Source of the DNA: Mesorhizobium sp. B2-3-4
GTDB taxonomy: Bacteria > Pseudomonadota > Alphaproteobacteria > Rhizobiales > Rhizobiaceae
Assembly: GCF_006442315.1 (NCBI RefSeq)
Contig: NZ_VFVY01000020.1
Span: 1 to 64,000 of the forward strand
Direction: 5' to 3'
Length of the DNA: 64,000 nt
Under the pieces are notes generated by a model, which worked only from the letters and a program-made list of their open reading frames with translations, was not told the DNA's origin and did no database searches. Within the stretch, counting starts at the first letter, position 1, and each line of letters begins with the position of its first letter. Shown in pieces: positions 1-7,577 of this stretch. Position numbers and translations under genes: made by a program.

Positions 1-26
1 TCGGACCGGATGGCCATCCGGTCCGA
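1..26. repeat. Perfect 26-bp palindrome at window edge
   Basis: Two 13-base arms (TCGGACCGGATGG and its complement) meet with no loop. No T-tract follows on either side inside the window, so it may be a two-way terminator of a gene lying to the left or an intergenic palindrome. Its partner gene is outside the window. Confidence 0.5.
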
Positions 27-109
27 GGCTCAGTCGCTTACATCGCACAAACTCTCTTCCGTGCAGATACAAGGGGCAGCGCTGGCCTCGGATAACTGGT
101 GTCCGGCAA

Positions 110-139
110 ATCGCGCGCGCCGCTGTCGCCGCGCGCGAT
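110..139 (-). terminator. Hairpin downstream of the aldehyde dehydrogenase gene
   Basis: ATCGCGCGCG and CGCGCGCGAT form a 10-bp stem around a 10-base loop, 7 bases after the stop codon of the minus-strand aldehyde dehydrogenase gene. Only a short ATTT follows on the minus strand, so it is a weak intrinsic terminator or an mRNA 3'-end stabiliser. Confidence 0.45.
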
Positions 140-145
140 CGCTCC

Positions 146-1579
146 CTACTCAGCCGCCTCATAGCCGGCGATGCCCTTGATCTCGAGGAAATCCTCCAGA
201 CCGTATTCGGCGTATTCGCGGCCATTGCCCGACTGCTTGTAGCCGCCGAAAGGCAGGCCCGCGTCCCAGGTCGGGTAGTTGATGTAGACATTGCCCGAGC
301 GCATGCGCGCCGCGACGTCGCGAGCCTTCTGAAGGTCCTTGGCCTGGATGTAGGAGGCAAGGCCGTAGACGGTGTCGTTGGCCTGCTCTACGGCCTGCTC
401 GACCGTGTCATAGGGCAGGATCGCCAGCACCGGCCCGAAAATCTCCTCGCGCGCGATGCGCATGTCGTGGGTGACGTCGGCGAACACGGTCGGCCTGATA
501 TAGTAGCCGCGGTTGAGCTCGGCCGGGCGGCCGGTGCCGCCCGCCACCAGCGTCGCACCTTCGTCGATGCCGCTCTGGATCAGGTCCTGGATCTTGTCGA
601 ACTGCACCTGGCTGACGACGGGGCCGAGCTTGGTATCGGCGCCGTCGGCGGGACCGACCACGAATTTTTCGGCCGCCGCCTTGGCGTAACCGGCGGCCTC
701 GTCATGACGCTCGCGCGGCACGAACATGCGCGTCGGCGCGTTGCAGGACTGGCCGCTATTGCCAAAGCAGCCGGCGACGCCCTTGGTCACGGCGGTGGCA
801 AGGTCGACATCCGGGAACAGGATGTTGGCCGACTTGCCGCCCAGTTCCTGGTGCACGCGCTTGACCGTGTCGGCGGCGGCCTTTGCCACCAGGATGCCGG
901 CGCGGGTCGAACCGGTGAACGACATCATGTCGATGTCGGGATGGCTGGACAGCGCCTGGCCGACGCCCGGACCGTCGCCATTGACGAGGTTGAACACGCC
1001 CTTCGGCACGCCGGCCTCGTCGATGATCTCGGCGAAGATGATGGCGTCGAGCGGCGCGATTTCCGACGGCTTCAGCACCATGGTGCAGCCGGCGGCGAGC
1101 GCGGGACCGACCTTGCAGGTGATCTGGTTCAGCGGCCAGTTCCAGGGCGTGATCAGGCCGACGACGCCGATCGGCTCCTTGACCACGAGATGGTTGCCCT
1201 TGACGTGGCGGAATTCGAAATTCTTCAGCGTCTCGGCCATCTTGGTCAGATGCGCCAGCCCGATGCCGACCTGGCTGTCGAGCGCCATCTGGCGCGGCGC
1301 GCCCATCTCGCGCGACACGGCGAGCGCCAGGTCCTTGGAGCGCTTCTTGTAGACCTCGATGACGCGGTTCAGGATGTCGAGACGCTCCTCGACCGAAGTG
1401 AAGCCGTATGTGTTGAAGGCGCGCTTGGCGGCGGCCACCGCCTTGTCGACATCGGCCTTGGAGCCGAGCGATATCTGCGCGAAGACATCCTCGTTCGACG
1501 GATCGACGACATCGAACGTGTTGGGCACAACAGGATCGACCCACGCGCCATCGATATAGAACTGCAGATTGTGTGACAT
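146..1579 (-). CDS. NAD(P)-dependent aldehyde dehydrogenase
   Basis: A 477-residue cytoplasmic enzyme of the aldehyde dehydrogenase superfamily, expected to oxidise an aldehyde to its acid with NAD(P)+. The catalytic cysteine is in GQSCNAPTR (about Cys279), the general base in HQELGGKS (Glu245), and the oxyanion Asn in PWNWP (Asn148). The cofactor-binding FTGSTRAG and C-terminal PFGGYKQSGNGRE motifs are present, and the length is typical. The start is the ATG before SHNLQFYIDG; an in-frame upstream extension of 23 codons does not look like family sequence. It is transcribed alone, about 160 bases from the next minus-strand gene. The substrate cannot be read from the sequence. Confidence 0.93.
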   Translation of the reverse strand: MSHNLQFYIDGAWVDPVVPNTFDVVDPSNEDVFAQISLGSKADVDKAVAAAKRAFNTYGFTSVEERLDILNRVIEVYKKRSKDLALAVSREMGAPRQMALDSQVGIGLAHLTKMAETLKNFEFRHVKGNHLVVKEPIGVVGLITPWNWPLNQITCKVGPALAAGCTMVLKPSEIAPLDAIIFAEIIDEAGVPKGVFNLVNGDGPGVGQALSSHPDIDMMSFTGSTRAGILVAKAAADTVKRVHQELGGKSANILFPDVDLATAVTKGVAGCFGNSGQSCNAPTRMFVPRERHDEAAGYAKAAAEKFVVGPADGADTKLGPVVSQVQFDKIQDLIQSGIDEGATLVAGGTGRPAELNRGYYIRPTVFADVTHDMRIAREEIFGPVLAILPYDTVEQAVEQANDTVYGLASYIQAKDLQKARDVAARMRSGNVYINYPTWDAGLPFGGYKQSGNGREYAEYGLEDFLEIKGIAGYEAAE

Positions 1580-1737
1580 GGTTTTCTCCTTGGGATGCCG
1601 CAAAGGCCTTTCCGGCCGTGATATCGGGCTAGAGATAACGATGCACAAACGGCGCTGTCAAACGCAACCCCCGAAGTGGTTGAGCCAGTGCGCCAGTGAT
1701 TGAGCCAGACGGGTTGGGCCGGCTGGATCAGAACAGG

Positions 1738-2121
1738 CTAGAGCAGCGTGTGGCCGGCTTCGACCAGAAACCGTTTCGCCGCTTGCTCATCCGTCGCCTT
1801 CACCAGCAGATGATCGCCGTCGAAGGTGGACACCAGGAAGATGCCCAGCCCGTTTTCCGACAGCGGCTGGATGACCGACAACACGATTCCGGTTTCATCG
1901 AAAGCAAAGGGTCCCTGCAATTTGAAAGCGACCCAGTCGCCGTCGTGCTTGACCGTCCCTGGAACGCGATCCTGCAGGCACGTGATCGAAAGCTCGTCGT
2001 CCGTCCTGGTGATGCTGACGAAGCCCGGCCCGTCCGCCCAGCCGGGAATGCCGTCGCCCGCCCCGAGCCTCGAAATCGCGTACGATCCGGCAAGTTGCTT
2101 CAATTTGACCCTGGCAGCCAT
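1738..2121 (-). CDS. ACT domain-containing protein
   Basis: A 127-residue protein resembling the small two-lobed ACT-domain proteins (ACT_7/CASTOR-like, COG3603). Such domains bind small ligands, often amino acids. The C-terminal half (about residues 60-125, from GDWVAFKLQGP through FLVSTFDGDHLLVKA) carries the ACT pattern. No catalytic domain is attached and there is no signal peptide. It starts 22 bases after the end of the GNAT gene on the same strand, so the two probably share a transcript. The ligand and partner are unknown. Confidence 0.75.
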   Translation of the reverse strand: MAARVKLKQLAGSYAISRLGAGDGIPGWADGPGFVSITRTDDELSITCLQDRVPGTVKHDGDWVAFKLQGPFAFDETGIVLSVIQPLSENGLGIFLVSTFDGDHLLVKATDEQAAKRFLVEAGHTLL

Positions 2122-2143
2122 CGTCGTGTCTCCGATCTGCCCG

Positions 2144-2611
2144 CTATCGCGTCAATTTCTTGCTCATATAGACCGTCGTGCCGCCCATGAACGGCTCCTC
2201 CCGGTCGATCGTATAACCATGCCTTTTGTAGAGAAACACATTGGCCTCGAAGGCGCCATTGGTCAGCAGGCGAAGTTCGTTGCGGCCCCCATCGCGCGCC
2301 TTGTCCTCGGCCCGGTCGAGCAGCAGCCTGCCGATACCCCTGCCCTGCGCTTCCGGCGCGACACAGACATTCTCGATCCACAGATGATCGTCGGCAAGCA
2401 TGGTCTCGATCATGCCGACGACACGACCTTCCTCGATGGCGAGGTCGAAGGGATGTTCGGCAACGGCCTTGTCGTAATCGGCGCGCATCGGTAGCGGCTC
2501 GCGGCCGATCACCGGCACCCATCTGGCATAGGCTGATCGCACGATATCGCGGATGGCGGCGGCGTCGGCAGGTGCGGCCGGCCGGAAGCGGATGGCATTG
2601 TTTGTCATCAT
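2144..2611 (-). CDS. GNAT family N-acetyltransferase
   Basis: About 155 residues with the full GNAT fold. The acetyl-CoA-binding motif A is visible as VAPEAQGRGIGRLLL (V/I-x-x-x-x-Q/R-G-x-G/A), preceded by the beta4 strand IENVCV. The C-terminal YKRHGYTIDREEPFMGG is typical of family members acting on small amines or amino acids. Two ATG codons in tandem (2611 and 2608) lie 4 and 7 bases after GGAG; either can be the start. An intrinsic terminator ends 15 bases upstream, so expression may involve attenuation or an independent promoter. Probably co-transcribed with the ACT-domain gene. Confidence 0.85.
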   Translation of the reverse strand: MMTNNAIRFRPAAPADAAAIRDIVRSAYARWVPVIGREPLPMRADYDKAVAEHPFDLAIEEGRVVGMIETMLADDHLWIENVCVAPEAQGRGIGRLLLDRAEDKARDGGRNELRLLTNGAFEANVFLYKRHGYTIDREEPFMGGTTVYMSKKLTR

Positions 2612-2626
2612 AAGACTCCAGGCATG

Positions 2627-2660
2627 AAAAAACCCGCCGGCGCTTTTTTGCGAGGGCGGG
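2627..2660 (-). terminator. Intrinsic terminator or attenuator just upstream of the GNAT gene
   Basis: Read on the minus strand, CCCGCC and GGCGGG form a stem with a 16-base loop, followed directly by six T residues. It sits only 15 bases before the GNAT start. Two further minus-strand hairpins lie upstream: GGACC/GGTCC near 2672-2690 and GGCCC/GGGCC near 2716-2732. No protein gene lies upstream to be terminated, so it should end either a short leader or a small RNA. Confidence 0.7.
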
Positions 2661-2876
2661 CTGTGGGACACGAAGCGGACCTATGAAGCCGGTCCTCGTC
2701 GTCGCGCAATCAGCCTGCCGGCCCGAAAGGGGCCGCGTCGCTTGTTGTCTGTGGGCGCGGGAGCGAACATGGCGGCAGGCTGGCGCAGGAAGATCGATCC
2801 GTCAATATGGGCATCAAGCTGCAAGGCGGCAATCGTCGACAATGGTGGGTAGTGTCTCGGTTTGAAATTCCAAAAT

Positions 2877-2904
2877 GAAAAAGGCCGCCTTTTGGAGGGC
2901 GGCC
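2877..2904 (-). terminator. Intrinsic terminator after the tRNA-like sequence
   Basis: GGCCGCC and GGCGGCC form a 7-bp GC stem with an 8-base loop. On the minus strand it is followed by TTTTTC. It begins 2 bases after the 3' end of the tRNA-like sequence, as expected for a tRNA transcription unit. Confidence 0.75.
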
Positions 2905-2905
2905 C

Positions 2906-2984
2906 TGCCAGCGGCGGGAGTCGAACCCGCAGTCTATTTAAAGAGATGGGGTTACCATGGCCTTACCATTCGGCCGAACGCCAG
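2906..2984 (-). pseudogene. Degenerate tRNA-like sequence
   Basis: On the minus strand a perfect T-arm (GCGGG TTCGACT CCCGC, 2914-2930) and a D-arm-like GGCC GAATGGTAA GGCC (2959-2975) occur in the right order. An acceptor-like 3' strand CGCTGGC plus discriminator A and a terminator follow. However, the 5' acceptor strand does not pair with CGCTGGC, and the 28 bases between D- and T-arms do not form a standard 5-bp anticodon stem. I therefore call it a tRNA relic rather than a working tRNA; no anticodon is assigned. Confidence 0.35.
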
Positions 2985-3111
2985 CTTGGCCAATCTATCA
3001 GACATCGCGCTTTTTGTAAGGGCCGCGCTTTTAGTTCGCTTTGAAATGAGGATGCGCAGCCGATGCGCGCTTATTGAGCTAGTTGGCGCCGTCAAATTTC
3101 CAACTGAGGCA

Positions 3112-3351
3112 CTACCCAACGGTGGCTAGACCAGCAACGTCGAGCCGCAGATAGCAAGCCGTACCCAAGTCCGAGACCCGATAGCGTCGCCGCGCGTCAG
3201 GTCCTCCTACGATCTCAAACACTTCGGCCGACCGAGGCAATTCCTCATGGAACTGCTCCAGATAATAAAGGGCTGATAGCCAGTCCGACACAGGAAGATG
3301 CTCGAAGGGCAGCGAGATGTCCCGATCGTCAAAAACGCGTATTTCCACCAT
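3112..3351 (-). CDS. Hypothetical protein of 79 residues
   Basis: I do not recognise this protein. The start is the ATG of MVEIRVFDDR; an upstream ATG in frame would add 13 atypical residues. It is acidic, without signal peptide or membrane segment, and reads like a small alpha/beta domain. Its stop codon TAG lies inside the terminal inverted repeat of the adjacent 271-bp element (GGG TAG). The last residues (TVG) therefore come from the element, and the native C-terminus may have been lost. It stands alone on the minus strand. Confidence 0.5.
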   Translation of the reverse strand: MVEIRVFDDRDISLPFEHLPVSDWLSALYYLEQFHEELPRSAEVFEIVGGPDARRRYRVSDLGTACYLRLDVAGLATVG

Positions 3352-3419
3352 GCCGCCAATATAGCGACCGGGACATCGGCAACAACCCATTCGGACAGCG
3401 CCGGTTGGCCTGCCGAGGC

Positions 3420-4160
3420 CTAGTACTCCTGCGCCGTCGGCCGGAAAAGGATCTCGTTGATGTCGACATCGTCGGGCTGGCTCATGGCGAACACCACCGT
3501 CCTGGCGAAGGAATCGGCGGGGATGGCCACCCGATCGTAAAGCGCGCGCACGCCCTGGGCGACATCGGCCTCGGTGACGCTGTCGGGCAGTTCGGTCGCC
3601 ACCGCGCCAGGCGAGATGATGGTGGTGCGAATGTTGTGGGGCTTCACCTCCTGGCGCAGCCCTTCCGAGATGACACGCACTGCGTGCTTGGTCGCGGCAT
3701 AGACCGCGCCGCCCGGATTGACCTTGTGGCCTGCCACCGAAGATACGTTGATGATGTGGCCGCGCTTCTGCGTCTTCATGTGCGGCAGCGCCGCGGCGAT
3801 GCCGTAGAGCACGCCCTTGATGTTGACGTCGATCATGCGGTCCCAGTCCTCGACCTTGCCGCGCTCCAGCGGCGAGTGCGGCATCAGCCCGGCATTGTTG
3901 ATGACGACGTCGACACGGCCATGAAGCCCGACAGCGTGGTCGACCAGCCGCCGGACATCATCGACCCTGGTCACGTCCGTCTGGACGATTGCGTCCTTGC
4001 CGAGCGCAAGCTCCGATGCCAGCGCCTCGAGCCGGTCGAGGCGGCGCGCACCCAGCACCAGCTTGGCGCCTCCTTCCGCCAGCAGCCGAGCGGCCGCCTC
4101 GCCCAAGCCGCTGCTGGCGCCGGTGATGACGACGACCTTGTCCCTGATGTTATCGGTCAT
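3420..4160 (-). CDS. SDR family NAD(P)-dependent oxidoreductase
   Basis: A 246-residue classical short-chain dehydrogenase/reductase. The cofactor motif TGASSGLG is at residues 13-20, the structural NNAG follows, the catalytic Ser lies in INVSSVAG, and the YAATK box supplies Tyr and Lys. The ending and spacing resemble the COG4221 group. It is the last gene of a minus-strand operon (cupin, CMD-like, aldo/keto reductase, SDR), starting 24 bases after the aldo/keto reductase stop. The substrate is not known; similar clusters handle reactive carbonyls or quinones. Confidence 0.9.
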   Translation of the reverse strand: MTDNIRDKVVVITGASSGLGEAAARLLAEGGAKLVLGARRLDRLEALASELALGKDAIVQTDVTRVDDVRRLVDHAVGLHGRVDVVINNAGLMPHSPLERGKVEDWDRMIDVNIKGVLYGIAAALPHMKTQKRGHIINVSSVAGHKVNPGGAVYAATKHAVRVISEGLRQEVKPHNIRTTIISPGAVATELPDSVTEADVAQGVRALYDRVAIPADSFARTVVFAMSQPDDVDINEILFRPTAQEY

Positions 4161-4184
4161 GGTATTTTTCCTTCGGGTTGCGGC

Positions 4185-5179
4185 TCAGCGATCGATCCGT
4201 GCCGCCTGCTGCGGGGAATAGCGCTCGCCCTGCACGGCAATCGTCGAGACCGCATTTTCGATGTTGGCCAGATCGTCCGTCGTCAGCGCCACAGCGGCGG
4301 ATTCGATGTTCTCGTCGAGCCGGTTGAGCTTCGTCGTGCCGGGGATCGGCACGATCCAGGGTTTTTGCGCCAGCAGCCAGCCGAGCGCGACCTGGGCCGG
4401 GGTCACCTTCTTGCACGCCGCGATCGCGACGATGGCGTCGACCAACGCCTGGTTGGCCTTGCGCGCGTCTTCCGCGAAGCGCGGTACGGTGTTGCGGAAA
4501 TCGTTGCTGTCGAATTTTGTATCGGCGTCGATGGCGCCAGTGAGGAACCCCTTGCCCAGGGGACTGAAGGGCACGAAGCCGATGCCCAATTCCTCCAGGA
4601 CGGGCAATATCGCCTCCTCGGGTTCGCGCCACCACAGCGAGTACTCGCTTTGCAGCGCGGCAACGGGCTGCACCGCATGCGCCCGCCGGATGGTGCGCAC
4701 ACCGGCTTCGGAGAGGCGAAATGCTTGACCTTGCCTTGGCTGATCAGGTCCTTCACCGCACCGGCCACCTCCTCGATCGGCACCACCGGATCAACGCGGT
4801 GCTGGTAGAGAAGGTCGATGCGGTCCGTCTTCAGCCGCTTGAGCGAAGCCTCGACGACGTCGCGGATGTGTTGCGGCCGGCTGTCCATGCCCTCGTGCCC
4901 GGCCGTGCCGGCGATGTCGATGCCGAATTTGGTGGCGATCACCACCTGATCACGGATCGGCTGCAGTGCCTCGCCGACGACCTCCTCATTCTTGAACGGC
5001 CCATAGACCTCCGCGGTGTCGAAGAAAGTGATGCCGCGCTCGAATGCCGAGCGGATCAGGCGGACGGCATCCGGCGTCGCCATCGGCTGCCCATAGGATT
5101 GGCTGATCCCCATGCAGCCGAGCCCGATGGCCGAGACCTCGAGGCCACTTTGTCCAAGTGTGCGTTTTTGCATTGTCAT
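4185..5179 (-). pseudogene. Aldo/keto reductase, broken by a one-base deletion
   Basis: The N-terminal part runs from ATG 5179 (RTLGQSGLEVSAIGLGCMG, catalytic DTAEVYG with Asp/Tyr, later Lys and His of the AKR tetrad) to about 4716. The rest, from EAGVRTIRRAHAVQP through QSEYSLWW, continues in another frame to the stop at 4185. At 4711-4717 the minus strand reads TTCGCCTCTCC where the family needs TTC GGC CTC TCC, so one base is missing. Joined, it would give about 331 residues, full length. The start overlaps the upstream CMD stop (ATGA). Either a recent inactivation or a sequencing error. Confidence 0.85.
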
Positions 5180-5508
5180 TGTCCTTTTTTCTCGACGCCG
5201 GCCTGTTCGAAGACCTTGCGGGCAACGCCGATCGCCGTGCTTGCGGCAGGCCATCCGGCGTAGAAGGCGAGATGTGTGATGGTCTCGATCAGTTCGTCCG
5301 GGGTGACGCCGTTTTCCAGCGCCCGCTTGATGTGGAACGGCATCTCGTTGATCCGGTAGCCCGAGATCAGGCTCGCAACGGTGACGAGGCTGCGGTCGCG
5401 CGGCGACAGGCCGGGGCGCTTCCAGACATCGCCGAAGAGCACCTCGTCGGTGTATTTTCCGAGCGCCGGCGCGATGTCCGAGAACGGGCTTTTGGGAGCG
5501 TTGGTCAT
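5176..5508 (-). CDS. Carboxymuconolactone decarboxylase (CMD) family protein
   Basis: A 110-residue all-alpha protein of the CMD/AhpD-like superfamily. The conserved block RDRSLVTVASLISG is followed by HIKRALENGVTPDELIETI, THLAFYAGWPAA and GVARKVFE. The AhpD CxxC pair is absent, so peroxidase activity of that type is not expected. It lies 54 bases after the cupin gene and overlaps the aldo/keto reductase gene by 4 bases. Cupin and CMD partners are often adjacent or fused, which suggests joint action on one small-molecule substrate. Confidence 0.88.
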   Translation of the reverse strand: MTNAPKSPFSDIAPALGKYTDEVLFGDVWKRPGLSPRDRSLVTVASLISGYRINEMPFHIKRALENGVTPDELIETITHLAFYAGWPAASTAIGVARKVFEQAGVEKKGQ

Positions 5509-5562
5509 GAGAGCTTCCTTCGTTGATGGATGTATCCGGACATGGGGCGGGGTGCCTGCGGG

Positions 5563-5958
5563 TCAAACGCCATATTGTTCGTCGGTGACCTTCTCCATCC
5601 AGTCGACGACCTTGCCGTCGAGCGCTTCGGCGATCGCGATGTGGCTCATCGCCGTGGCCGGCGCCGCGCCATGCCAATGCTTCTCGCCGGGCGCGAACCA
5701 GACGATGTCGCCGGGGCGGATCTGTTCGACCGGCCCGCCCTCGCGCTGCACCAGGCCGGCGCCCGACAGGACGATCAGCGTCTGGCCGAGCGGATGCGTG
5801 TGCCGGGCTGTGCGTGCGCCGGGTTCGAAGGTGACGGTGGCGCCGCCGACGCGGGCGGGCTCGCTGCCCTTGAAGGGCGCATCGATGCGCACCGTGCCGG
5901 TGAAGTATTCGGCCGGCCCCTTCGCCGAGGGTTGCGAGCCGCTTCGCTTGATATCCAT
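5563..5958 (-). CDS. Single-domain cupin protein
   Basis: 131 residues forming one cupin barrel. Motif 1 appears as GARTARHTHPLGQTLIVLSG (two metal-binding His), and motif 2 as PGDIVWFAPGEKHWHG, which supplies the further His. Small cupins of this kind next to CMD genes resemble (R)-mandelonitrile-lyase-like or isomerase-type proteins. It is the first gene of the minus-strand operon that faces the LysR gene, so it is likely the direct target of that regulator. The reaction is not identifiable from sequence alone. Confidence 0.88.
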   Translation of the reverse strand: MDIKRSGSQPSAKGPAEYFTGTVRIDAPFKGSEPARVGGATVTFEPGARTARHTHPLGQTLIVLSGAGLVQREGGPVEQIRPGDIVWFAPGEKHWHGAAPATAMSHIAIAEALDGKVVDWMEKVTDEQYGV

Positions 5959-6111
5959 GGTTTTTCCCTTCTCGATGCCGGACAGGATGCCACGCCGGTC
6001 CGCCTGGCCGCCGACCCCGGGGCATCCAATTGCGATAGCGTCTATCTAGAGCCTCCGATTACAGGCGATTAGATGCTATATCCGGCATGTACTTATGAAG
6101 AATGCTCATCA
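5959..6111. promoter_or_regulatory. Divergent promoter region with candidate LysR site
   Basis: This 153-bp gap separates the cupin operon from the LysR gene. It contains ATCTA and TAGAT in inverted orientation about 26 bases apart (near 6043-6075), enclosing GCCT-N8-AGGC. This fits the partly palindromic T-N11-A style of LysR operators. The assignment is by position and symmetry only. Confidence 0.4.
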
Positions 6112-7005
6112 ATGCCGCGAGACAATCTGAATGAACTCTCTGCTTTCCTCGCCGTGGCGCGCGAGAAAAGCTTTACCAGGGCAGCAGCACAGCTCGGCGT
6201 GTCGCAATCGGCGCTCAGCCACACGGTTCGGGCGCTGGAGGAGCGGCTGGGCGTGCGGCTGCTCACCCGTACCACGCGCAGCGTCTCGCCCACCGAAGCC
6301 GGTGAGCGCCTGCTGCTCAGGGTCGGCCCGAGGCTGCACGAGATCGAAACCGAACTCGCCGCGCTGAGCGAGCTGCGCGAAAAGCCGGCCGGCACCATCC
6401 GCATCACCGCCGGCGAGCATTCTGCCGACTTAGTGCTGTGGCCGGCCATCGCCCGGCTGCTGCCGGACTATCCCGATATCAGGGTGGAGGTCATCGTCGA
6501 CTACGGCCTGACCGACATCGTCGCGGAACGCTATGACGCCGGCGTGCGGCTGGGCGAGCAGGTGGCGCACGACATGATCGCGGTGCGCATCGGCCCCGAC
6601 ATGCGCATGGCCGTGGTCGGATCGCCGGCCTATTTCGCGACCCGTCCGAAGCCGCGCGCGCCGCAGGACCTCACCGTGCATAACTGCATCAACCTGCGCC
6701 TGCCCACCTATGGCGGCCTCTATGCCTGGGAATTCGAAAAGGCGGGACGCGAGTTGAAGGTGCGCGTCGAGGGCCAGTTGATCTTCAACACGTCGGGGCT
6801 GCGCATGAATGCGGTGCTTGCCGGCCTCGGCCTTGCCTATCTTCCGGAGGACCAGGTGGCGGCGCATCTGGCGGATGGCCGGCTGGTGCGGGTGCTGGCC
6901 GACTGGTGCCCGCCCTTCCCCGGCTATCACCTCTATTACCCCAGCCGCCGCCAGGCGACGCCCGCCTTCTCGCTGCTGGTCGACGCTTTACGGTATCGGG
7001 GCTAG
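6112..7005 (+). CDS. LysR family transcriptional regulator
   Basis: 297 residues. The winged HTH occupies residues 1-60 (FLAVAREKSFTRAAAQLGV, SQSALSHTVRALEERLG, then RTTRSVSPTEAG), followed by a substrate-binding-like effector domain. The ATG at 6112 gives the usual LysR N-terminus; an in-frame ATG 13 codons earlier is less likely. It is divergent from the cupin/CMD/AKR/SDR operon and probably controls it. The inducer is unknown. Related regulators of this arrangement respond to aldehydes, quinones or aromatic compounds. Confidence 0.92.
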   Translation: MPRDNLNELSAFLAVAREKSFTRAAAQLGVSQSALSHTVRALEERLGVRLLTRTTRSVSPTEAGERLLLRVGPRLHEIETELAALSELREKPAGTIRITAGEHSADLVLWPAIARLLPDYPDIRVEVIVDYGLTDIVAERYDAGVRLGEQVAHDMIAVRIGPDMRMAVVGSPAYFATRPKPRAPQDLTVHNCINLRLPTYGGLYAWEFEKAGRELKVRVEGQLIFNTSGLRMNAVLAGLGLAYLPEDQVAAHLADGRLVRVLADWCPPFPGYHLYYPSRRQATPAFSLLVDALRYRG

Positions 7006-7070
7006 AGCTGGATTGTGCACGCGAGCGTTCTATCTTTCCGGTCGGGCGTTCCAGCAGCGGAGACATCGCC

Positions 7071-7448
7071 GTGAGCCAAACCGACCTCTATCGCGGCTAT
7101 ATCGACTGCCTCAACAATCAGGATTGGGCGCGGCTGCATCGCTTCGTGCATAACGAGGTGCACTACAACAGTGAGCGGGTCGGCCTGTCGGGCTACCGCG
7201 AAATGCTGGAGCGGGATTTCCGCGAAATCCCCGACCTCTATTTCGACGTCCAGCTGCTGATCGCCGAGCCGCCTTTCATCGCCAGCCGCATCCAGTTCAA
7301 CTGCACGCCCAAGGATACGTTCTTCGGGCTGCCCATCAACGGCAAAAAGGTCTCCTTCAGCGAGAACGTCTTCTATGAATTCCTGGACGACAGGATCAGG
7401 AATGTCTGGTCGGTGATCGACAAGGCGGCGATCGAAGCCCAGCTTTGA
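7071..7448 (+). CDS. SnoaL-like ester cyclase / NTF2-fold protein
   Basis: 125 residues with the SnoaL-like pattern: an N-terminal helix (YRGYIDCLNNQDW), then VHNEVHYNSERVGLSGYREML, IPDLYFDV and a closing beta sheet. The GTG at 7071 is chosen because GCGGAGA precedes it and the family N-terminus begins there. These folds catalyse cyclisations or hydrolyses on polyketides and related small molecules, or serve as binding domains. It follows the LysR gene by 65 bases and may be co-expressed with it. Confidence 0.8.
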   Translation: MSQTDLYRGYIDCLNNQDWARLHRFVHNEVHYNSERVGLSGYREMLERDFREIPDLYFDVQLLIAEPPFIASRIQFNCTPKDTFFGLPINGKKVSFSENVFYEFLDDRIRNVWSVIDKAAIEAQL

Positions 7449-7577
7449 GGCCCGACCTGTCCTCCTTGCAGTCGGTGGTAATCGTTCGTAAAAATCGATC
7501 ATTATAACCAAAACAATTCGTTGGAAAGATTGGTTGTGAAATGGCATTTCTCCGGCGTACTCGCCTGGAGAATTGCA

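Larger units (their letters stand above)
2847..3117. mobile_element. 271-bp non-coding element with 24-bp terminal inverted repeats
   Basis: The left end reads GGGTAGTGTCTCGGTTTGAA (plus ATTC) from 2847. The right end on the opposite strand reads GGGTAGTGCCTCAGTTGGAA (plus ATTT), giving 20 of 24 identities. No transposase or ORF lies between, so it is MITE-like. The interior holds an intrinsic terminator and a tRNA-like sequence, both on the minus strand. No clear target-site duplication is visible. The right end overlaps the stop codon of the small gene at 3112. I cannot assign it to an IS family. Confidence 0.5.

Noticed and set aside
2906..2984. A functional tRNA gene
   Set aside because: T-arm and D-arm are good, but acceptor strands do not pair and no anticodon stem of normal size forms. 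I keep it only as a relic.
3405..4808. A 467-codon plus-strand frame over the SDR and aldo/keto reductase genes
   Set aside because: The minus strand shows Rossmann and AKR motifs across the same bases; the plus frame has none.
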